Shown here in pieces: positions 55,291-64,000 of a stretch of DNA of 64,000 bases (its first letter is position 1; every line of letters starts with the position of its first letter). A program made the position numbers and the translations under genes. The notes under the pieces were generated by a model. That model saw nothing but the letters and a program-made list of their open reading frames with translations, was not told where the DNA came from and made no database searches. Origin of the DNA: Heritiera littoralis (lineage: Eukaryota > Streptophyta > Magnoliopsida > Malvales > Malvaceae); the NCBI GenBank assembly GCA_031772115.1, contig JAPDPK010000040.1, positions 2,413,501-2,477,500 of the forward strand, in the 5' to 3' direction.

Positions 55291-55312
55291 CTGAAAAGGA
55301 AAAGAAAAAAAA
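55291..55312 (-). promoter_or_regulatory. Pyrimidine tract ending CAG before gag (element 4)
   Basis: On the minus strand TTTTTTTCTTTTCCTTTTCAG precedes the gag region, as at 18431-18454 and 35385-35410. Confidence 0.45.
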
Positions 55313-55355
55313 TCAGACTTTAATTTAAAATAATTAACTTAAACAAAAATTCAAT

Positions 55356-55372
55356 CCCCCGCAACGGCGCCA
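55356..55372 (-). other. Primer-binding site, tRNA-Asp (element 4)
   Basis: On the minus strand TGGCGCCGTTGCGGGGG matches the tRNA-Asp complement with one change. It lies five bases from the LTR. Confidence 0.9.
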
Positions 55373-55377
55373 AAAAT

Positions 55378-56498
55378 TCATGAGTGTCGTCAGTCACCAA
55401 AAATAAAATTTCCTAACTCTACTATGTAGATAGCGGAGCAAGGGTCGAACCCACAGAGACTGAATTTTTTAAGTTCAAAATCTAATTTTAGGATTTGGGG
55501 AAAGAAGAAGAAAATCTGGGGGTTTTGTAAGCTATGTCTAAAATAAAGAAAACAAGAATTATTAAATATAAAAAAAACAAATAGCAAAAAGCTTCAGTTA
55601 TGAGGCAATCAATCATTCTTGGATTTTGATGTTGATCATTGATTACAAAATATTATTGTCAATTAAATAGTCAACCGTAGCATAATAACAAGCTCTGTTA
55701 CACCATCTTTCCTTACTGAGTCGTTAGTTAAAACAAGCTCTTTAACTAATCTCTAACTACTTAACCTACCTAGAACAAGCTCCCTAGATATAAGTTGTAG
55801 CAGCATTAACAACAGGAAAGATATGGGTTGACTTTAGATAACAAACACATAAGCTCGGTTTATTTAATCTAAACCTTAATTCTCTTCCATCCCTAGTGAT
55901 TAACTCCACAAGCAATTACGGACTTATGTTTTTAATCTAGTGGTAGATTATTTAATTTAAGTAAATAGTGTGCACCCTATCTAATCAAACAAACAATCAT
56001 TATAATGTGCTCAGAGAATCTTGGATATTTAATCAACAATTATATAATGGGTTCAAGAATCTCACAACATGATTTTCCCAAAAATAATCAGTTTACCTCA
56101 TAACTGAATAAGAAAACTACTCACTAGACATATTCAAGATCATATAATTCAAGTTATATATTATAAAGATTACAAATATCATGCAAGAAACAATCAAAGA
56201 AGCAAATCTTTAATAATATAAAATCAGAATTACTAATCAAGATTATAAAGTAGCAAGCAAGAACACACAAACAATATTAATTTAAATAAAGAAAACAAAA
56301 TCAGAATTAAAAATAATAAAGAAATCAGCAACTAATTAAAAATAAAGAAAAAAATTTTATTAAAAACCCTAAAGAAAATCCTACAAGACTAAAAGAGAAG
56401 AGGGAGGAGAGGGATGTGAGGGATTTGAGGGATGCTGTTTATGAGAGCCTTGTGCTCTTTAGATAGGCCTAAGGAAGACTTTAAAAGACTTTCCTAAG
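55378..56498 (-). repeat. Element 4, right (5') LTR, interrupted
   Basis: It starts TCATGAGTG, so the terminal TG has become TC. It follows the left LTR to CTTTCCTAAG at 56498, where the Copia LTR begins. Confidence 0.92.
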
Positions 56499-56515
56499 TG
56501 TTGGCTCTATAGGCT

Positions 56516-58193
56516 TGATAGGATGATATTTTGTGAATTTTATATGTGCTAATATATTTTCTTTATTGATGTTTTATGCCTAAAAGAGCTTACTAATGTT
56601 TATTTTATGTTTTAGGTATTAAATATCAAAGTTGGAATAAAAAGAAGATAAAAAGAGTAAAGTACAGTATTTTCTGTCCAGCTTGAAAGATTGACATTTT
56701 TGACCAATTTAACGACCTGATCTCAAGAAGTGGCCTTCATGGAAGTTGTAGAGGACTTCTCAAGGTTTCCAGAATGTCCAAGATCGCAAAAATCGGAGTT
56801 CATTTGATGGGTCAAACGTCTGGACAAAATCAGTACGAAATTCTGGGCAGAAAAACGAGATTGAGAAGAAATTCCAACAAAGCAAGTTCAAGACCAGATT
56901 TTGTTGAGAGAAGATAATTTCTTAATTTTATTTTGTCTTAGATCTGTAATTAATTAATAAAAATAGGCCTTAGGAATTTTACTTAGAAAATAATTGTAAA
57001 AGATGATGAGATAAAGATAAGAGTTTGACTAGTCAAATTACTTGTTTCCCAAGTAAACTCTTATCTGAATCCCACATTGCTTAGGAAAGTCTTTTAAACT
57101 CTTCCTTAGGCCTATATAAAGAGCACAAGGCTCTCATAAACAGCAATCCCTCAAATCCCTCACATCCCTCTCTTCCCCCTCTTCTCTCTTGTTTAGTTTT
57201 AGAGTAGATTTAATAGAAATTTTATTTTTATTATTTTGCTTATTTCTTTATTATTTTTAATTCTGATTTTGTTTTCTTTATTTAAATTAATATTGTTTGT
57301 GTGTTCTTGCTTGCTAGTTTATAATCTTGATTATTAATTCTGATTTTATATTATTAAAGATTGCTTCTTTGATTGTTTCTTGCATGATATTTGTAATCTT
57401 TATAATATTAAACTTGAATTTTATGATCTTGAATATGTCTAGTGAGTAGTTTTCTTATTCAGTTATGAGGTAAATTAATTATTCTTGGGAAAAGCATGTT
57501 GTGAGATTCTTGAACCTATTATATAATTGTTGATTAAGTATCCAAGATTCTCTGAGCACATTATAATGGTTGTTTGTTTGATTAGATAGGGTGCACACTA
57601 TTTAGTTAAACTAAATAATCTACCGCCAGATTAAAAACATAAGTCCGTAATTGCTTGTGGAGTTAATCACTAGGGATGGAGGAGAATTAAGGTTTAGATT
57701 AAATAAACCGAGCTTATGTGTTTGTTATCTAATGTCAACCCATATCTTTCTTGTTGTTAATGCTGCTACAATTTATATCTAGAGAGCTTGTTCTAGGTAG
57801 GTTAAGTAGTTAGAGATAGTTAAAGAGCTTGTTTTAACTAACGACTCAGTAAGGAAAGATGGTGTAACAGAGCTTGTTGTTATGCTACGGTTGACTATTT
57901 AATTGACAGTGATATTTTGTAATCAATGATCAACATCAAAATCCAAGAATGATTGATTGCCTCGTAACTGAAGCTTTTTTGCTATTTGTTTTTTATATTT
58001 AATAATTCTTGTTTTCTTTATTTTAGAATAGTTTACAAAACCCCCAAACTTCTTCTTTCCCTAAACCCTAAGATTAGATTTTTAATTTAATAATTAACTT
58101 AAAAAATTCAGTCTTTGTGGGTTCGACCCTTGCTCCGCTATCTACATAGTAGAGTTAGGAAATTTTATTTTTGGTGACTGACGACACTCATCA
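56516..58193 (+). repeat. Athila-type solo LTR, plus strand
   Basis: 1678 bp, TGATAGGATG to ACACTCATCA, with a perfect TSD AGGCT (56511-56515 and 58194-58198). No internal region is attached. It belongs to the same subfamily as the LTRs of the young Athila and element 4. Confidence 0.95.
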
Positions 58194-60044
58194 AGGCTAT
58201 ACCGAAAGGGGGGTGAATCGGTTTTTCACTAACCTTAGGTTCGTTTTTCGGTTTCTCTAAATTCTCTAGCCTATATTGATATTTTCTAAGTTCTCTAGGC
58301 TACTCAATTATGCAATATAAATTCAAAGCAATAAACACAAATATAATTGCAAATAAGTAAAGAGAGTAAGGATAGAGAAATGTACGCAAGCGATTTATAG
58401 AAGTTCGGCAACCTTGCCTACGTCCTCTACCTTGAGACGCTCCCAAGGATTTTCCCATATTCACTAACTTGAATTTGTTACACTCCCTCTTTTCAAGGCT
58501 CAAGAGAAACCTCTCTCTTTTTCTAGGCTCAAGAGAAACCTCCTCTCCCTCTTTTTCTAGGCTCAAGAGAAACCTCCCTCTTTTTCTTAGGCTAAAGAGT
58601 AACCTCCCTCTTTTTCGTAGGCTAAAGAGAAACCTCTCCTTTTTACAAGGAATGAATTGGTTTACAAGAGAAGTAATCAAAGAAGGCCTCTAGATAGGCA
58701 AGTGATTACAAATATTAAGCACAAATAAAAGCCTATACAAGATTTGTGCTAAGCACTACAAGAAATAAGAGAATGATAGATGATGAAGACTTTGGAGCTC
58801 TTGATTTGTTGTTTGAGGCTTGAGGATTTGAAGATATGAGATTTTGAGTTGCTGAGTAATTCCTCTTGCTTTCTTTAGCTTCTAAGCCTCAATTTATAGT
58901 CCCTTGGATGTATTCTAGCCGTTGGGTGGAGCCAAATATTGTAACGCCCTCGGAAGCCGGGATTTTCGGGCTAACTTTTTCTTTCACTTCCTAGGTTTGT
59001 CTCTCGCTCAGTGTAGCTAAAACCTAATGAGTAGAGTCCCACTTCTATAGTTGTTTAAGACTAGTTGTCTAAGGTCCCATTATAGTCTTCTCGTAAGACA
59101 CGTCGAAAACGACACTGAAAAATTCCTCCCCTATTTTAGCCGATTATCTATCCCCATACTAAGTACATCATCGTTTTCAACCTGTAGCAATTTCCAAATC
59201 TCAAGATAACTACCAAAATACTTAACATCCATTGATTCAGTATGTAAACATATCGAGATTACAACTTAACTACGAATCACAGTATGTTTACAAGCTCGAT
59301 ATCTCCTAATACTTACATCCCGAATCCTATACACTGTGTACACAAAAGAATTTCTAGTCTGGGATATAAACAAAAGAACAAGGATTATACCTTCTTTCAG
59401 AATACAACTTCCTGCAGCTCGACAAAAAGACTCTCAGTGCACCACGCTCGTGCCGAGTCTACCTGAAATAATCTGAGGTGGAAGGGGGTGAGCTTTGGGG
59501 AAAGCCCAGTAAGAAAGCATACGCTAAATGATGTTAGGTTTCTACTATGTTAAATGCATGTGCATGTGTGAATGAACGTGCCCAAAACTCATGCTCAAAG
59601 ATGTTTATTTGGAAATAATACCAAATTGATAAACCATAGTTTATAAGCTATAAAATGTTGTGCCAAGTAATTTCAAAACAGATTTGTACTCAAGCCTTCA
59701 CAAAGTCAAGATATAGTAATAGTAGAAATGATACATTCGCTCATCTTTGTAACAGTATCGTAATATACATTTAAAACATTTTCACGAGACGAGCATTATG
59801 AGATTCGGTAACATAACGGGGATCTTTGGAAATATAACCAAGAAGCTTTCTATGAAAGCATCCACTGTAGCTAGCAGTGGTCGGTGTCCCATACCAAGGC
59901 TCTATCCATGATCATGAATCATCCCAGCACCAGTGATCATCTGGTAGCTGAGGTACAAGTCACGACTAGTTGTCAGACAATCATACGTAATTACCGCTAC
60001 CCATTTGCCACACAGGCGGGATCCATGACGCAATTACGTATACG

Positions 60045-60215
60045 GCGCCTCAATGCCACACAGGCTTACTGGATGCCACACAGGCATAATAAAACGCCAC
60101 ATAGGCAAGTGCCACATAGGCATTTCCGAGTGCCACATAGGCATTTCCAAGTGCCACACAAGCATTTCCAAGTGCCACACAGGCATTTCCAAATGCCACA
60201 CAGGCATTATACATC
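60045..60215 (+). repeat. 21-bp minisatellite
   Basis: About eight units of GTGCCACACAGGCATTTCCAA-type sequence, the first three irregular in length and the last five regular. It sits in the 58940-62018 LTR at the place where other copies of this LTR group carry different minisatellites. Confidence 0.9.
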
Positions 60216-60544
60216 ATCACATGTATCATGAGTCAAAACTCGTTTAGAAATCTATCTTACAAAATAGGTTGAGTACTAAAGGCATAAATCGTTCCACATA
60301 CTTATAGTTTTAAAAATCTAATCGTACGAAGTCTCGATAACAAATAGCAGTGATTAATATGCATGAGGTTTTAAAGGCATTTAATAAATCCAATTTAATT
60401 TCAAGAAACTTATTTAGACAGTTTCTAACGAAATTTCGGCATTATAACGGCATAGGTAGAACACTACCCAGCGTCATAACCACAAATCAGATACCTGTAG
60501 AAAACTCAATCAAGCAATATATCTTCAATACACCAATTTCCAAT

Positions 60545-60598
60545 ACACATCCAAATCCAAATCCAAATCCAAATCCGAATCCAAGTCCAAATCCAAAA
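60545..60598 (+). repeat. 6-bp repeat (AAATCC)n
   Basis: About nine tandem units with two substitutions (GAATCC, AAGTCC). Confidence 0.9.
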
Positions 60599-62590
60599 CA
60601 TTATGCATTTAAAATTCAATCCAACGTATTTGGACAATTAACCAAAAATGCATTTAAATCCATAAATATTAAATAACATTAATTTAAACATGCATAAGCA
60701 TAATAGACTGACAGGCATTTATCGTATATTCCCTTACCTAATGTGTACCACAAAAAAAAATGTTGGTGTCGCACCCTTGTACACCTTGAACTTTCTAATA
60801 CTTCTTTGATTTTCTTTACTTTAGCCTTTAGTTTAGGGTATTGAACATCATCTATCTCATAAAATTTCCTCTTACATTAAAGCACACAAAAATATAAAAA
60901 TTTATGTTATTTATTCACTTAGGAAATTTTATAGTCTAAATTCTTTCATAAGATCATTACCTTGAAACTTCTTCTTTGGCTATCAAAATATTTTCTTTAA
61001 CCTCCTTGAATTTTATCTTCACTCAAACCTACATCAACAACATTTTTAGCCTCCTACTATCTCTTATAACCAACAATTTAAAGACTAATAAGGTAGCCAT
61101 GCCTTTACCCTTTCAAGCTTGGGACTAGCCGAAAGCCACCTCAACCACATCCTCTGTTTCTGTCCGAGAAAGGGTTGGAAATCAGCCACTACTGCTTCTG
61201 TGCTAGCCAAATAAGAGAGGCCCTTATGCCTCTTTTCTTCTCACTTGGTGTCTAATGTACAGCCTTTATTTTTAATGACCTGTGTTTCTTGCCCAGATGC
61301 ATCACCGAGGTACACATCCACGTTTCTTGCTGCTACCAGGTTCTATTTCAGTTTTTCTTAACCCTTTTTCTTGCCACACACCTATTTTCAAATACCTCTC
61401 GTTAATCTCCAACCCATTTCCATTCTTCAAGCCACAATCGAAAGCCCCTGTTCACAACCCCTTATCTAGCCAAAAACGAAGTATGATAGCAACACTCGTG
61501 AATGCCAAAAACAGCCTGCACTAAATGCCAAATGCTGCTGCCAACGTCTGCTTCTTGGCTTGCCCTTGTATCTCCGCTTGTCTTGTTCGTTTGCCGTGAC
61601 TGATGCAGCTTTTCCTTCTAAATTTCCTTCAGTCGATAGATGAGAATGTTAGTGGAGGTAGGTGAAATTTTAGCTTCTCTGAGAAGCCACTAAACATTCC
61701 CATTATTTTATGTTTTAGTCATTTCCCATATATATTTTTATATTCTATACGGGTGCTGCACTTCTCCTATCAATCTAACAAACATCATTTTATTTTTATG
61801 TTGACTTTTCTTTGCCAACTCTAAAATAGCAGCCTAATTCATTTGTTAGTTTTTTTTTTCTTTCTTTTTTTTTTAAGTGTTCATAGTATAGTTAAGTTAT
61901 AACATAATGCTATTCCAAAATATTTATTTTATTTTATTTATATATGTATTTTTATTTATCATGAATATTAAATAGTACACAACTAATGTAAGATTAGAGA
62001 AAAGTTTCAGTTATTACAAATATCAAATATTACCGTTGTCTCACAGAAACTAGCCATTATAGGCTATTTTCGGGCAAAGGGATCGATCCTGATACAGTAG
62101 GGATCGATCCCTATTGTCCAGAATCTTGATTCTGGGCTTCAGGGACCTTGGGAAGACTTTATGCCAAAAAGGGATCGAGCTTGCTACAGTGGGGATCGAT
62201 CCTTTTCTTCCAGAGGGCATTTTTCCTGCACTTTTGGGTTAGAAATGATATGACCTTTTATCCTAATTCAACCCAAAACATTTATAAGCTTTAAGGGAGT
62301 TTTTCTTGACTTTCTCAAATGAAAATATTGTCCAAAAGCTTATAAGTAATTTTCTAAACTTATATTCAATAATTCTTGAGAAAATTACTTAATATTCAAA
62401 ACCATTTTATAAAGTATTAAGACTAATAAGAATGTATCATTAAATGATGGTCTTAATGTTTGATATAAACACTTAAAAATGGATTGAGAGAATCATGTGT
62501 GATGAGGCAAATTTACAATGTGAATTAAAAAATTAGAGCTTACTTAAGTTTTTGTCATTTCAAAATATATATGGCAATTTAACGCTAACA

Positions 62591-62604
62591 ATCTCCTCCT
62601 TTTT
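62591..62604 (-). other. Polypurine tract of the Copia element
   Basis: On the minus strand AAAAAGGAGGAGAT lies directly before the LTR start TGTTAGCG. It sets the orientation of the element. Confidence 0.75.
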
Positions 62605-64000
62605 GATATGACAAAACTTAATGTAAATTTTCTTTGAAAATTCTTTCATAAAATACTCCTCCTCAAATAAAACAGGATTTTATAAAGCTCCCCCTTAATA
62701 TAAGCATGGGTTTTGAAAATGAATTTTCCCTCATTATCTCTCCCCCTTAATATCCTTCCCTTTTAATATCTATCTCTCCCCCTTTTTGTCATAGCAAAAA
62801 AAAGGAAAACTAAGAAAAAAATATGCTCCCCCTAAAATTATGGCTATGTGAGACGAGATAAAAATGATCCATCCAACAAGAAAATGTTAGTACATGGGAC
62901 TCATAGCACAAATAAATAAGTCAATATTCACAAAGAGTATGAAATATTCAGGCAATGAATATAACTTATGATCTTATACCAATTGTTTATAAATAATTTT
63001 TGATACCAATTGTTGATAAGTAATTTTGCAAGGAGGTTCCAATTGGTAAGAATTTAAGCAAGCACCTAAGTATATCAATTGTTCTCTAAGGTCCAACTAA
63101 GGTGCATGGTAATTCATCATGATTATGAGCTAAAATTATATAACATATCATATGTATGTGCTCATAAATCATTTTCAAGAAATATTGTGTCTAGAATTAA
63201 ATCATACATCAATTAATCATAAATTCTAGCACAAAAGTGTTTCATGCAAAAGTGTCTTATTGGCAATTTAAAGCTCATACCAATTGGCAATTTAAAGCTC
63301 ATACCAATTGGCAATTTAGTTTTGGCTTACCAAGTATTGAAAATATGGTTGCCAATGATATTAATTGTTATTTCAATCTAAATACCAATTGTTACTAGTG
63401 GTTGACTTAGTCATTTTGCATGAATCCAATATCTATGTGTAGTGTGTTCATGTCAAGAAAATAATCATTCTAAATATGCAAGAACACAACCACATACCAT
63501 CATCATTAAATATGCATATGGATCAATTAATCATTATCATACTATCATAAAGTATTAATCCATATTCATATTCACAAATTTATACCATATGGAAGATTCA
63601 AGAAAATCAAGGAATTCAAACAAACACATTTTCTTCCATGGTTTCAAGCACACAAATCCTATGCTCATTTTCTAATTTAAGTCCTTCACCAATTATAAGC
63701 ACGGAAATATTCAAAATTACCATTTTAATCAATTAAAAGCAATATCCTTAGTGAATTTTAACGTTTAAGGTTCCAAAGGGTATATGCTATTTTAACTAAA
63801 ATGGTTTCACCTAAGTGAATCAATATTATCAAGCTAAAATATATTTATCATTAAAATCCATAAACCATGAGTGAGGTTAAGCACATAATATCATAAAAAC
63901 AACTATTCTCATCTCATAGGCATGATTATTGATTCAACTCAAGCAAGCATGTAAGTTCAATATTAAAACAATCAAGGATAAATGCATGGATATCAATCAT
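62605..64000 (-). other. Copia element, noncoding 3' region to window end
   Basis: No coding region is visible. It contains short pyrimidine runs (CTCCCCCTT-type) at 62670-62840 and many copies of CCAATTG. A 24-bp tandem repeat (GGCAATTTAAAGCTCATACC core, about 2.5 units) lies at 63259-63318. Pol would be expected further right, outside the window. Confidence 0.6.

Larger units (their letters stand above)
51318..56498 (-). mobile_element. Athila-derived gag-only element, minus strand (element 4)
   Basis: The left (3') LTR is 51318-53016. The right (5') LTR starts at 55378 and is cut at 56498 by a Copia insertion, so its end and the second TSD copy lie outside the window. The internal region is only 2.36 kb and holds a tRNA-Asp primer site, a polypurine tract and a gag C-terminal remnant. 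It lacks pol, like element 1, but has LTR ends of the young Athila subfamily. Confidence 0.9.
58940..62018 (+). repeat. Del-like solo LTR, plus strand
   Basis: 3079 bp, starting TGTAACGCCCTCGG and ending CAGTTATTACA, with a perfect TSD AATAT (58935-58939 and 62019-62023). GGGGTGAGCTTTGGGG near 59488 is the usual motif of this LTR group. No coding domain is seen; 59884-60231 and 61282-61524 are open but repetitive or without motifs. Confidence 0.9.
56499..62590 (-). repeat. Copia-type LTR, minus strand, with two nested solo LTRs
   Basis: The outer ends are TGTTGGCTCTATAGGCT (56499) and AACGCTAACA (62590; TGTTAGCG on the minus strand). Removing 56516-58198 and 58940-62023 leaves about 1.3 kb, a plausible LTR length. 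A purine-rich tract lies just beyond the right end, so this is the 3' LTR of a minus-strand element continuing past the window. Inside, 58300-58680 has five irregular repeats of a GGCTCAAGAGAAACCTC unit that yield spurious open frames. GGGATCGATCC occurs three times at 62075-62205. Confidence 0.75.

Noticed and set aside
58300..58693. Serine/leucine- and arginine-rich frames on both strands
   Set aside because: They come from five short repeats within the Copia LTR.
59884..60247. Frames with HRHFQVPHRH-type or HIGISKCHIG-type repeats
   Set aside because: Translations of the 21-bp minisatellite; a metal-binding protein is not supported.

Overview
The window looks like repeat-rich plant heterochromatin, probably from a eudicot. 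The evidence is one spliced plant gene of the DOG1 domain family, Athila-type and chromovirus-type Ty3/gypsy elements, primer-binding sites matching plant tRNA-Asp and initiator tRNA-Met, Copia LTRs of plant type and a degenerate L1-type LINE. There are no bacterial genes, rRNA, tRNA genes or CRISPR arrays. Element boundaries come from terminal repeats, target-site duplications (TSDs), primer sites and polypurine tracts read directly from the sequence. Lineage names come from protein motifs and priming sites and are less certain for the large TGTCAC/TGTAAC-type LTRs.

Layout, left half. 1-450 is the end of an Athila-type LTR that starts outside the window. About 1435-14408 is a plus-strand tangle of a large Del/Tekay-like LTR family. 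It is interrupted by an internally deleted chromovirus-like element (3119-6008, TSD TCATG) and by a 5-kb LTR of the same family in the opposite orientation (7499-12543). 14409-15560 is a minus-strand LTR fragment. 16693-39372 is one plus-strand Athila-derived non-autonomous element (TSD GATAA). It carries two later insertions: a CRM-like chromovirus on the minus strand (19293-27122, TSD GTGAT), itself hit by an LTR at 24351-25176, and a very young Athila element on the minus strand (27972-37216, TSD GATAC).

Layout, right half. 39378-41245 is a minus-strand LTR piece that runs into a broken LINE (41246-42330). It is followed by a Copia-type solo LTR (42399-43749), a relatively repeat-poor stretch, and the only host gene: a two-exon DOG1-domain gene (45612-47040, 224 residues). 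A long-TIR element (47221-48366) lies just downstream. From 48520 insertions are stacked five deep: a chromovirus integrase fragment, a Del-like LTR (from 48910), an Athila-derived gag-only element (from 51318), a Copia LTR (56499-62590), and two solo LTRs within that Copia LTR (56516-58193 and 58940-62018). The window ends in the noncoding 3' region of the Copia element.

How the parts relate. The young Athila copy has LTRs that differ by one indel, yet it lacks the integrase core and has two frameshifts, so it was probably mobilised in trans. The two gag-only Athila derivatives share its LTR type, tRNA-Asp site, terminal polypurine tract and a second internal polypurine module, and look like parasites of the same machinery. 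The host gene has a splice donor copied three times in tandem, each added copy sitting behind a T-rich acceptor. Other points for follow-up are a hairpin in the Del-like LTRs whose arm sequence changes between copies while pairing is kept, and the doubled hairpin plus polypurine module in the Athila group.
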